From Paralvinella palmiformis (taxonomy: Eukaryota; Annelida; Polychaeta; Terebellida; Alvinellidae), in the NCBI GenBank assembly GCA_025642065.1, contig JAODUP010000319.1, positions 620,001-684,000 on the forward strand: a stretch of DNA of 64,000 nucleotides, read 5' to 3'. Below are positions 9,653-17,609 of this stretch, one piece after another. Within the stretch, counting starts at the first letter, position 1, and each line of letters begins with the position of its first letter. The notes beneath the pieces are model-generated. The model worked only from the letters and a program-made list of their open reading frames with translations, was not told the DNA's origin and did no database searches. Both the position numbers and the translations under genes were made by a program.

Positions 9653-10468
9653 ATGGTAAAGCAGCGAAAAAAAAGGGACAATCGCCATCTCGAATTAGTT
9701 TTCTGGGTTGCCTCCCTGGCACTTATACTGGTTATATTTTTCTTAAATAAGGATACTATTGATCAAGTTTTAAAAAACACCGGGTTCTCAGATATTGTTC
9801 AATCAAAAATTCAAGAACCAGTAAAAGTAATCATCTCTTCTGCCCCTGAGTCATTACAAGACAAGGTAAATACAAATACTACCCAAAATTCAAAAGAAAA
9901 AATTGATTCAAAAGAGACTCCTTCCAAAACAATAAACAATAATAATAATCCACTGTCCAAAAAAAAAGATAATAACACACAAGCTACTGCGACCACTATT
10001 CCTTCATCTATAAAGAATATCCAACATGCTCGAAAATCCAAACTATATTATATAAAAATCTTAAAAGAAGGAACAATAGTAGCAGAAAGTGTTGAACGTG
10101 CCATTGTTCACTCAGAAAGTCCATTAAAAGATACTATCAATACTTTATTAAAAGGTCCTACTTCAAAAGAAATAGCACAAGGATTTCTCAATCTTATTCC
10201 TAAAGGATCGCACCTAAAAAGAGTATGGATAAACAATAATATTGCGTATCTGGACTTTAACGAAGCATTTCTATTTAACAATGCGGGTTTTGAGGGTGCC
10301 ACAGCGCAGGTGCAACAAATAGTTTTATCAGCTCTTCAATTTTCTACCGTATCTGCAGTACAAATTCTTATTGATGGAAACAGTGTAGATTACCTAAACG
10401 AAGAAGGTATTTATATCGGAAAACCAATATCGCGTAAAAATCTATTCACACAGAAGACTGAAAGTTAA
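9653..10468 (+). CDS. GerMN-domain membrane-anchored protein
   Basis: A 271-residue protein. A basic N-terminus is followed by one membrane segment (residues ~14-31, LVFWVASLALILVIFFL), then a low-complexity Asn/Lys/Thr/Ser linker (residues ~60-120) that should cross the envelope space. The C-terminal half is a GerMN domain: SPLKDTINTLLKGPTSKE, then LKRVWINNNIAYLDFNEAF and a conserved segment ending VQILIDG. GerMN domains occur in spore germination proteins and in envelope proteins of non-spore-formers, where they probably bind peptidoglycan or glycans. The 3' end overlaps the convergent ymdB by 23 bases. Confidence 0.8.
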   Translation: MVKQRKKRDNRHLELVFWVASLALILVIFFLNKDTIDQVLKNTGFSDIVQSKIQEPVKVIISSAPESLQDKVNTNTTQNSKEKIDSKETPSKTINNNNNPLSKKKDNNTQATATTIPSSIKNIQHARKSKLYYIKILKEGTIVAESVERAIVHSESPLKDTINTLLKGPTSKEIAQGFLNLIPKGSHLKRVWINNNIAYLDFNEAFLFNNAGFEGATAQVQQIVLSALQFSTVSAVQILIDGNSVDYLNEEGIYIGKPISRKNLFTQKTES

Positions 10469-11237
10469 ACGCTTCAATAGTACTACATTCACCAGTTTCC
10501 ATACATATATCTGCATGTAAGCCACAAATTGTAGCAGGCTTATCAAGCACTTGAAACTCAGATGGGACGTTTGTTTGAATTAACTGAAGAGTAGTATCTA
10601 CTTCAAATCCTATAATACCTTCCTGAGCACAACAGGCACCTACATCAGTTATATACCCCATACTCCCCTTAATAATACGTGCATCCGCAGTTTGTACATG
10701 TGTATGAGTTCCAAAAAGAAGTGAAACTCCTTTCTGAGCTGCAAAGAATCCCATTGCTTCCTTTTCATTGGTGTCTTCTGCATGAAAATCAATGATGACT
10801 ATCTTTTGTGTATGTTGCTTCAATATAGTTTTAAGCTTCTGGAAGGGGCAATCAAGAGCTTGCATATATCTTCGCCCTTGCAAATTTATAATACAAACAA
10901 GTTTCTTACCCAACTCCAATGAAATAGTTCCATGCCCTGGAAGCCCCGATGGATAATTATCAGGTCGCAATAAACAGTTTTCTCGATCCAACAGCTCATG
11001 TATATCATTTTGATGCCATACATGATTCCCAGTAGTAATAACAGAAACTCCTGCATGGAGCAATTGTGCAACAATTTGCGCATTGATTCCAAATCCATCA
11101 CAGGAGTTTTCTCCATTAACAATGATCACATCACTGTGATAACGTTTCTTCAGTGTTGAAAGAGTAGCAATAACAGCTCTTAACCCTGAGCGCCCTATAA
11201 TATCCCCCAACACCAAAACAGATAGCTTATCGGGCAT
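10446..11237 (-). CDS. ymdB: YmdB-type metallophosphoesterase (TIGR00282 family)
   Basis: A 263-residue calcineurin-like phosphoesterase. Metal-binding motifs are in place: LGDIIGRSG at the N-terminus, VNGENSCDGFG, TTGNHVWHQ, and later FHAEDTNEK and FGTHTHVQTAD. In Bacillus the family hydrolyses cyclic nucleotides such as 2',3'-cAMP and influences RNase Y-linked RNA levels. The start overlaps the rny stop by 11 bases, the classic rny-ymdB pair, so a shared role in RNA turnover is likely. Confidence 0.9.
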   Translation of the reverse strand: MPDKLSVLVLGDIIGRSGLRAVIATLSTLKKRYHSDVIIVNGENSCDGFGINAQIVAQLLHAGVSVITTGNHVWHQNDIHELLDRENCLLRPDNYPSGLPGHGTISLELGKKLVCIINLQGRRYMQALDCPFQKLKTILKQHTQKIVIIDFHAEDTNEKEAMGFFAAQKGVSLLFGTHTHVQTADARIIKGSMGYITDVGACCAQEGIIGFEVDTTLQLIQTNVPSEFQVLDKPATICGLHADICMETGECSTIEAFNFQSSV

Positions 11238-12735
11238 AATCGATGATACGGGTTTCGCGTGTCATAGTGATTCGGATCTTTCCTGGATAATTTACACTCT
11301 CCTCTATCTTCTTTGCAATATTTCGTGATATCACTCGTGCTTCTGCATCACTTACCTTTTCATGATCAACAATGACGCGAATCTCTCTTCCCGCTTGAAT
11401 GGCATATGCCTTCTCAACCCCCTCAAACTCGCTGGCAATATCCTCCAACGCCTTCAAGCGTTTAAGGTAATTTTCGTGCGATTCTTTACGAGCCCCCGGG
11501 CGAGCTGCAGAAATTGTATCAGCAATTTGCACAATGACAGATTCCACACAAATGTAAGATACATCTCCATGATGAGCTTCAATACAATTTATAACCCGCT
11601 CATCTTCTTTCATGCGTTTGGCAAGTTCCACTCCTAGCTCGACATGGCTTATATCTTTTTCACTTTCTATAGCTTTACCAACATCATGGAGAATCGCTCC
11701 TCTTTTAACTATCATTGTGTCCGCTTTCAGCTCAGTTGCAATAATAGCAGCTAATGACGCCACCTCTATGGCATGCATAAGGAGATTCTGTCCATAACTT
11801 GCCCGAAAATGTTGTCTGCCTATCGCAATTATCCCTTCCTCTTGCATGTTTTGAATACCTAATTCATGCAAGGCTTTTTCTCCCGTCTCATAAATAAACT
11901 GTTCAATCTCACTCGTTTTCCTTGTAACAATTTCCTCAATACGAGTAGGATGTATTCTCCCATCAAATATCAGAAATTCCAAAGATTGACGAGCTATTTC
12001 CCGGCGGATGGGATCAAAACAGGACAACATAACCACCTCAGTAGTTTCATCAATAATCACATCCACTCCTGTTAAAGATTCCAGAGAACGTATATTACGT
12101 CCCTCCTTTCCAATAATCCTTCCCTTCATATCTTCATTCGGTAATGGAACCGAACTCACAGTATTCTCGACACTTATTTCTGAAGCAAGTCTCTGCATGG
12201 AAGCTAGAAGAATACTTCTAGATTTCTTATCTGCTTCCCTTTGCATCTCTTGCTCTATCTTAATCAAAGATGACTGTGCATCAAGATGTGCTTCATCTTC
12301 TAACGATTTAATTAATAACGTTTTTGCTTCCTCTTTTGTGAGCTCTGCTATTCTCTCAACTTCTCGTTGCCACTGTTCAATATTTTTTTGAAGTTGTTCC
12401 TTTTTTTCTTCAACTTTTCTCTCTCGGATAAGTATACTTTGACCTTTCTTTTCAACCTGCTCTTCCTTTTCTACAAGCAGACGTTCCTTCTTTTGTAACT
12501 CATCTTTCTTTTCCCAAAAATTCCTCTCTTGTTGATTCCTTTCCTTTTGTAAGGATTCCTGGGCCTGAAGAATAATATCTTTCTTCTGGAGATCAGCTTC
12601 GATAACTGCGTCACGCTTTAATCTCTCTGCACGCTGTTCCTCAGATGAGAGTTGAAATTTCGCATACATCCACCGCAACAGCCATCCAGCTAGTAAGCCC
12701 ACAAGAGGAAGACCAATTGCTAATATAGCTTTCAT
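11227..12735 (-). CDS. rny: Ribonuclease Y
   Basis: A 502-residue membrane-anchored endoribonuclease that initiates mRNA decay. Domain order: an N-terminal transmembrane helix (residues 2-18, ILAIGLPLVGLLAGWLL), a long Glu/Lys/Gln coiled coil (about 25-190), a KH RNA-binding domain (EDMKGRIIGKEGRNIRSLE), and an HD domain with the metal-binding pair in AILHDVGKA. Start: ATG preceded by GAGGAAG at good spacing. Transcribed from a near-consensus promoter and coupled to ymdB. Confidence 0.97.
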   Translation of the reverse strand: MKAILAIGLPLVGLLAGWLLRWMYAKFQLSSEEQRAERLKRDAVIEADLQKKDIILQAQESLQKERNQQERNFWEKKDELQKKERLLVEKEEQVEKKGQSILIRERKVEEKKEQLQKNIEQWQREVERIAELTKEEAKTLLIKSLEDEAHLDAQSSLIKIEQEMQREADKKSRSILLASMQRLASEISVENTVSSVPLPNEDMKGRIIGKEGRNIRSLESLTGVDVIIDETTEVVMLSCFDPIRREIARQSLEFLIFDGRIHPTRIEEIVTRKTSEIEQFIYETGEKALHELGIQNMQEEGIIAIGRQHFRASYGQNLLMHAIEVASLAAIIATELKADTMIVKRGAILHDVGKAIESEKDISHVELGVELAKRMKEDERVINCIEAHHGDVSYICVESVIVQIADTISAARPGARKESHENYLKRLKALEDIASEFEGVEKAYAIQAGREIRVIVDHEKVSDAEARVISRNIAKKIEESVNYPGKIRITMTRETRIIDYAR

Positions 12736-12788
12736 GATTACTTCCTCATGTATTAAATATAATTTAGTTTCTACAAACTACTTTTTAT

Positions 12789-12817
12789 ACTATAGATCAA
12801 GAGTACTAAGATGTCAA
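12789..12817 (-). promoter_or_regulatory. Sigma-70-type promoter of rny-ymdB
   Basis: On the minus strand, a perfect TTGACA (12817-12812), a 17-base spacer and TATAGT (12794-12789). The expected start of transcription gives a leader of about 45 bases with a clear Shine-Dalgarno (GAGGAAG) before the rny ATG. One of the best promoter matches in the window. Confidence 0.75.
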
Positions 12818-12993
12818 GCAATATTAATAAAGTTTTTTACATAAATTTCATTTTTTTGAAGAAATAAGAAAAACTAGCTAAAAGAATAGATTATTACTAC
12901 TACCTGAATCCGTATAAAGAATAGGAAAAACAAGCCCAACCCTCCGTGTTATAGTAAGTTAGCTACAAAACACGATATACCCGGAGAGTGAGC

Positions 12994-13390
12994 ATGAATT
13001 TCACTATCGATACTACCACAAACGTCCTGAATAACACAGCTGGAATGGTCTTGGCAGGAAAAGTTTTCAGTTACATCGGTCTTGATCTTCCCAATCATTC
13101 ACTGATCAGCCTCAGGAAAAAAAGACAATAAAAACTATGGCCGGACTAATCGTTCAGGGACAATCAAGTTATGCCGAGGTGGATCTTTTTCGTAACGACC
13201 CTCTCTTTCAACAAGCATTGAGAAGCTCTCTCCTTCTGATCCCGTCCTCATCCGAATGGACAGTGGAAATGATGCCTTTAGCACCCTATCACCTCTGATG
13301 GTGAACAACTTTGCAGGAAATGCGGATGAGATCGGAAATGACTTTCCGCAGCCGTTTGCGTTTCCCTTTATGTTTTATATGAAGATCTGA
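12994..13390 (+). pseudogene. Decayed IS1380-family transposase remnant
   Basis: Three fragments in different frames read as one broken transposase. Fragment one (12994-13131, ATG behind GGAGAG) gives NNTAGMVLAGKVFSYIGLD, like the start of IS1380 transposases. A run of seven A at about 13117-13123 breaks the frame, after which KTMAGLIVQGQSSYAEVDLF and NDPLFQQAL continue. A large internal stretch is then missing and a third frame gives PVLIRMDSGNDAFSTL, which carries the first catalytic Asp (codon 13259-13261) of the DDE motif. The piece ends at a stop at 13390. Base composition is richer in GC than the neighbours, consistent with transfer. I could not define terminal inverted repeats. Flanking bases 12736-12993 and 13391-13536 hold no other gene I can support. 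Confidence 0.75.
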
Positions 13391-13536
13391 TGAGGATCCC
13401 ATGGCCGTCTGACCGATGTGGATATTTTGTACAGATTCAGGTGCTACCACACAAGAATATAAAACAATATATTTACTAAAATCTAGATTCCATATTTTAG
13501 AATACGGCTGCCTCAAAGAAATCTAATTGGATTAGT

Positions 13537-14631
13537 TTATGAAAAGATAATTTTTCCCCGTTTGATAGGAAGACGTTTCAAAGCTAATAGCTTAATAAGA
13601 TAAGATGGGATATTTTCTGTATATTTCTTGGCATGTAGATCAATAGACCAATTTTTATATACTGGAATACTATATGCTTCTATAAGCTCAATCATAATTC
13701 CATCTGGATCTTCAATATATGCAAATTGACCTATCGTACCTCCCATCGTAAAACTCTTCCTATTATCCATCGTAAATAGAATGCCTGCTTCTTCACAACG
13801 TTTTTTGAGAATATCTATACCACGAACATCAAAACAAACATGAATAAATCCACAATCACCCCATAAGCGACCACGAAAAATACGTTGCGGTGTTCTATCC
13901 AAAGGTTGAATCAGTTCTATCGAAGAAGGTCCAATCAATGTAGAAAAAGGTCCTACCGTTTTAGACTCCAATAAAACTCTCCGGTATCGTTGTTTTCCTC
14001 CTGGTAAAAATCGAAAGTCTTCAAACACATCTTGCTCGTCAAAGACAATATCTTTATACCCAAGAATATCCTGATATAGAAAGAGAGAACGATCTATATC
14101 AGTTACCCCTATATTTATCCCGCATACCCCACCATTCTTAGGCCTATGTTTTCTTTGTCTCTCCGTAAGCCAATGATTATGCTGGACTACATCAAAAACA
14201 TTGCCATAAATATCAGATAAGAAAAAGTGTGGAACCCCTCGAGGGTCTTCTATCGCTTCGTTATAAATAGCAATATCCTTTGAAAATAACGAGTCATAAC
14301 CCTGATAAATAATAGGAGTTTTTAGCTTTACAGAATAAATACCTGTATCTCCTATCATCAATTGATGGTAAGGATAAGCAATGTGTTTTCTTGTTAATTG
14401 CCAAATCTCCAGTCCGCCTCCTCCTTTTAAATTAAAAAGAACCGCTGTATCTCCTTCTTGTACTTCTCCTGCAGTATACGAAGTCATAAAAAGAGCTGCT
14501 AACTTTTTTCGAAAAAGTGGAACATCAAACCCTAATATCGAAGCATACCACCCAACTGCTTTCTTCAGAGAATCAACCCCTATACCGACCTGCTGGATGC
14601 CTCCCACATAGTATTCTTGTTCCGACATCAT
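13537..14631 (-). CDS. Double VOC-domain (glyoxalase/dioxygenase fold) protein
   Basis: A 364-residue protein with two VOC modules. The first starts at GGIQQVGIGVDSLKKAVGWY and ends near YGNVFDVVQHNHW; the second starts at VCGINIGVTDIDRSLFLY and ends at YIEDPDGIMIELIEAY. The closing Glu of the second module fits a metal ligand. The superfamily includes glyoxalases, ring-cleaving dioxygenases and resistance proteins; the substrate cannot be assigned. The gene stands alone, and a TATAAT (14643-14638) exactly 6 bases before the ATG suggests a leaderless transcript. Confidence 0.8.
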   Translation of the reverse strand: MMSEQEYYVGGIQQVGIGVDSLKKAVGWYASILGFDVPLFRKKLAALFMTSYTAGEVQEGDTAVLFNLKGGGGLEIWQLTRKHIAYPYHQLMIGDTGIYSVKLKTPIIYQGYDSLFSKDIAIYNEAIEDPRGVPHFFLSDIYGNVFDVVQHNHWLTERQRKHRPKNGGVCGINIGVTDIDRSLFLYQDILGYKDIVFDEQDVFEDFRFLPGGKQRYRRVLLESKTVGPFSTLIGPSSIELIQPLDRTPQRIFRGRLWGDCGFIHVCFDVRGIDILKKRCEEAGILFTMDNRKSFTMGGTIGQFAYIEDPDGIMIELIEAYSIPVYKNWSIDLHAKKYTENIPSYLIKLLALKRLPIKRGKIIFS

Positions 14632-14637
14632 TATTCC

Positions 14638-14643
14638 ATTATA
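14638..14643 (-). promoter_or_regulatory. -10 hexamer of the VOC gene (leaderless start)
   Basis: TATAAT on the minus strand, then six bases, then the ATG. Transcription would begin at about the A of the start codon. No convincing -35 was found at 16-19 bases upstream, and there is no Shine-Dalgarno. Confidence 0.4.
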
Positions 14644-14658
14644 TTCAAGAAGTACAAT

Positions 14659-15264
14659 TTATGGAATCAACAAAAGACTCCATACAATGAATTCTAGTGT
14701 AAGTAAAAAAAACCATCCCCGCTTTGTTGTTCTTAATGCCCCAACTGGATGTCGAGGATTTTGTTGCATATGATATCTTTTTTCAAAAATATGAATCAAC
14801 ACAGAAGAAAGCTTGTTCCCACGATATATATACTTTTCAGCAAGGAACATGTCATAATAATACAATGTTTTAGTTATAATCGCTCCCCAATGCCCAGGAA
14901 GTACAAGATCACTGCGAATTGAAAACAACGAAATAAAAAGAAACCCAAGTAAATACACAGATCGTCTTAATGCAATAGACAACGATCCCTGCGTAATCAC
15001 AAGCTTCCCCCAATGCCATAACACCTTTCCAGATGGAGAAAAAATCTGTGCAAGAAAAATAGCAGCACAAAAGAGGAGAAAATAAGTATACCAAATACGT
15101 TTCCCCGAATAACGTGCCAAAATAAGAAATAGCAAGACTTCCGCTATACGGATTGTAATGTGTGTCTGAAGAATAAATGCAAGTAACAACAATGCACCTG
15201 TGACGAGTAATCTAGATGCACTTATCTCATATCGCAGAAAAGAATTTTGATGATAAATACTCAT
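14659..15264 (-). CDS. Integral membrane protein, possible ECF-transporter T component
   Basis: A 201-residue protein with about five hydrophobic segments (for example LLVTGALLLLAFIL, VLLFLILARY, YLLGFLFISLF) and a C-terminal one. The stretch ITQGSLSIALRRSVYLLGF resembles the GL..ALR segment of CbiQ-like T components of energy-coupling-factor transporters. That resemblance is the only functional clue. It overlaps the upstream Gx transporter gene by 38 bases, so the two are translated together. No ATPase gene lies nearby. Confidence 0.45.
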   Translation of the reverse strand: MSIYHQNSFLRYEISASRLLVTGALLLLAFILQTHITIRIAEVLLFLILARYSGKRIWYTYFLLFCAAIFLAQIFSPSGKVLWHWGKLVITQGSLSIALRRSVYLLGFLFISLFSIRSDLVLPGHWGAIITKTLYYYDMFLAEKYIYRGNKLSSVLIHIFEKRYHMQQNPRHPVGALRTTKRGWFFLLTLEFIVWSLLLIP

Positions 15265-15787
15265 GATATAATTTTTTTATAACTGCATTCTTTTGCAAAT
15301 TTTCGGCGAGCACCCCTACAAATATACCACTTGCTGTTCCAAAAAAGAGAAAGGGTGTAAATAAAACCCATGCAGAAGCCCCAAAAATAAAGAGTGCAGC
15401 ACACATCACTTGTGCCGCATTACTGGCTAATGCTCCCAAAACACTGACACCTACCAGACTAATGGGTGCTTGTGTAAAATCTACCCGCAATGGGAGGGCA
15501 GCGAGGTACATAACAATAGTACTACTCATCGTTCCTATTGCAGAAAAAAGAAATACATAGGAAAGTAATGTTCCATGTATAATTGCCTGTCCACATGTTT
15601 TTAGTACTGCTAACAAGAAAACATCACGCACACGAAACACCGATATCGTTAATAAAATAGGAATATTAGCGAAGCCTACTCGAAAAAAAGGAAATGGCTT
15701 AGGTATAAGATATTCTAGAGTAGCAAAAAATAAACAGGCACCAGCAAAGAATGCTATAATATCACTATGTGTATTATTCGATTTCAT
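15227..15787 (-). CDS. Gx transporter family membrane protein
   Basis: A 186-residue, highly hydrophobic protein with five to six membrane segments. PKPFPFFRVGFANIPILL near the N-terminus and LFSAIGTMSSTIVMYL match the Gx transporter family (annotated in some databases as heptaprenyl diphosphate synthase component I). These resemble substrate-binding S components of ECF transporters. With the following membrane protein it may form a small uptake unit. The substrate is unknown. Confidence 0.75.
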   Translation of the reverse strand: MKSNNTHSDIIAFFAGACLFFATLEYLIPKPFPFFRVGFANIPILLTISVFRVRDVFLLAVLKTCGQAIIHGTLLSYVFLFSAIGTMSSTIVMYLAALPLRVDFTQAPISLVGVSVLGALASNAAQVMCAALFIFGASAWVLFTPFLFFGTASGIFVGVLAENLQKNAVIKKLYHEYLSSKFFSAI

Positions 15788-15896
15788 AGTCTCATATGTA
15801 CATAATACCTCATAGGTCCTACCGAATATAGTACATAGTTTGATAAGAAATACTAAATAACATTTTGAAAAAATTTACTTAATTTCATCAGCTCAT

Positions 15897-15920
15897 TAAA
15901 ATAAGCCCACTTATCGGGCT
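15897..15920 (-). terminator. Terminator hairpin sharing the tRNA-Pro 3' end
   Basis: On the minus strand, AGCCC (15920-15916), a 7-base loop and GGGCT (15908-15904), followed by TATTTTAA. The 5' arm of the stem is also the 3' acceptor strand of tRNA-Pro. The stem is only 5 bp but all but one pair is G:C. The T-run is weak. Confidence 0.5.
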
Positions 15921-15987
15921 GGGCGGGATTGAACCGCCGACCTCACCGTCCCGAACGGTGCGCGCTAGCCGCTGCGCTACAGCCCGA
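15914..15987 (-). tRNA. tRNA-Pro (anticodon CGG)
   Basis: A complete 74-base cloverleaf on the minus strand. The acceptor stem is TCGGGCT paired with AGCCCGA. The anticodon arm is CACCG-TTCGGGA-CGGTG, giving anticodon CGG, which reads the proline codon CCG. The T arm is CGGCGG-TTCAATC-CCGCC. The terminal CCA is not encoded. A terminator-like hairpin begins within the 3' acceptor strand. Confidence 0.95.
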
Positions 15988-16041
15988 TTACATATGCATA
16001 CTGTAGCATAGGCAGGGGAATCGGAAAAGGTAAATATCTGA

Positions 16042-16070
16042 TTGACAATTTTATCAATTAATCGTATGGT
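16042..16070 (+). promoter_or_regulatory. Sigma-70-type promoter of the SurA-like gene (leaderless)
   Basis: Perfect TTGACA (16042-16047), a 17-base spacer and TATGGT (16065-16070), then exactly six bases to the ATG at 16077. Transcription should begin at about the A of the start codon, so the AGGG just before the ATG would lie outside the mRNA. Confidence 0.6.
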
Positions 16071-16076
16071 AGGGAA

Positions 16077-17609
16077 ATGAGAAAATCAAAAAGAGATTAT
16101 AACAGCCAGCAAAGCAAGCACTATTCTCATAAAAAATGGCTTTATATTGGTACTATAATTATTCTTGTGATTGTTGCTATAACCTTTCTCGGTGGACCCG
16201 CGATACGGTTTTGGGATAGCAATTCCCGAGGAAAAATTATTTTTGCAACATATCATGGAAAGGATATTTCATATCAATCTGGAAACTTTTTTTCGTATGC
16301 ATACGATGCATACGCAGACCAAATAGGTCTCAACAGTTTAAATGATGAAGATGTTTCTTTTCGATTACAGTTGATTTGGCGACAAGCATATAATGACACT
16401 CTTTTACGCACTGCTACTATCGATTTTGCAGAACCACGGGGTGCTTACGCCTCACGTAGTGCCATAGACAATGCTATTATTAAACTGCCTCGGTTTCAGG
16501 AGAATGACGAATTCAGCATAGAACGATATCGCAACACCACCAGTCAAGACCTCTATCAGCTTTCCGCTGTTATCAAAGATGATATCATTTTCAATAAAGT
16601 ATATACCAGTCTGGTAGATTTTGTATCTTTTAGTAATCAAGAAAAAGATTTTTTTATTCAGATGGGTAAAGATAAATATTCATTCACCATAGTACCTTTT
16701 GAGAAAAAACAGTATCCCAATAAAGAACTTGTCCAGTACTTCAAAACTAATAAGAAGAAATTTCAGTCATTTACTCTCTTCAGCATTACTTTCAAAGGAG
16801 ATAAAAAAGACATTCAAGAATATCGTCGTCAAATAGTGGACGGAGAAAAAACATTTGAAGAACAGGCTCGACTTATATCGACTGATCGCTTTGCTGATCA
16901 AGGTGGCTTGCAAGGCGAAATATACGCATATGCACTTCGAAATACATATAACGATACAATAATACAGAAAATACTTTCTTTGAAGAAAGATAATACCAGC
17001 GGCGTACTAGAAGTTTCAAAAGGAAATTACGTGCTGTTTAAAATGGGAAGTGAAAAAAAATATATTGATATAAAAAAGAAAGAAAATCTTACACGTATTC
17101 GGGATTATATTGAACAAAATGATTCTTCTGTACTCACACAGTATTTATTAAAAAAAGCACAGGAATTCAAACAGGATGCCCAGAGCAATGGATTTTACCG
17201 TACAGTCCTTCAACTCTCTTTGAAGTCTTACACTTTAGATCCATTTCCTCTTAACTATGGCAATATAACAGAATTGGGCACACTACATTCTGACAATATA
17301 TCAGGAATTGCTGCAGGAGCTTTTCAAGAAGAGTTTTTTAAAGTATTCTTTTCATTGAGTCCTGGAGATGTAAGCGACCCTGTGCTTATTAGAGAAACAT
17401 ACTACGTAGCCCTTCTCGACAGTATTACCGAAGATACCCCCTCAATAAGCGATAATGAATATCGAACATTTGTAAAAAAGATTAAACAGAACAGTTATCA
17501 ATCCTTTATTATAAAAGAAAAATACTTGGATAATTTCTTTCAAGAATCTTTTGATCGCTACATCAGACCTGCTCGTGTAGAAAAAAAAGAGACTTCAGAC
17601 AAAAAATAA
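16077..17609 (+). CDS. SurA/PpiD-like periplasmic peptidyl-prolyl isomerase
   Basis: A 510-residue protein. A basic N-terminus is followed by one membrane anchor (residues ~21-39, WLYIGTIIILVIVAITFLG), then a large periplasmic part. Residues ~55-190 form a SurA_N-like helical chaperone domain. A parvulin-type domain follows (about 225-330), with FKGDKKDIQEYRRQIVDGE, DRFADQGGLQGEIYA and VLEVSKGNYVLFKMG. The C-terminal region repeats this style more weakly. The layout resembles PpiD/SurA, which help fold envelope and outer-membrane proteins. The DUF115 gene follows with no gap. Confidence 0.75.
   Translation: MRKSKRDYNSQQSKHYSHKKWLYIGTIIILVIVAITFLGGPAIRFWDSNSRGKIIFATYHGKDISYQSGNFFSYAYDAYADQIGLNSLNDEDVSFRLQLIWRQAYNDTLLRTATIDFAEPRGAYASRSAIDNAIIKLPRFQENDEFSIERYRNTTSQDLYQLSAVIKDDIIFNKVYTSLVDFVSFSNQEKDFFIQMGKDKYSFTIVPFEKKQYPNKELVQYFKTNKKKFQSFTLFSITFKGDKKDIQEYRRQIVDGEKTFEEQARLISTDRFADQGGLQGEIYAYALRNTYNDTIIQKILSLKKDNTSGVLEVSKGNYVLFKMGSEKKYIDIKKKENLTRIRDYIEQNDSSVLTQYLLKKAQEFKQDAQSNGFYRTVLQLSLKSYTLDPFPLNYGNITELGTLHSDNISGIAAGAFQEEFFKVFFSLSPGDVSDPVLIRETYYVALLDSITEDTPSISDNEYRTFVKKIKQNSYQSFIIKEKYLDNFFQESFDRYIRPARVEKKETSDKK

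Noticed and set aside
13289..13516. A 75-codon minus-strand reading frame with a basic segment
   Set aside because: It lies antisense to the transposase remnant and across its decayed end; composition is odd and there is no Shine-Dalgarno or family match.
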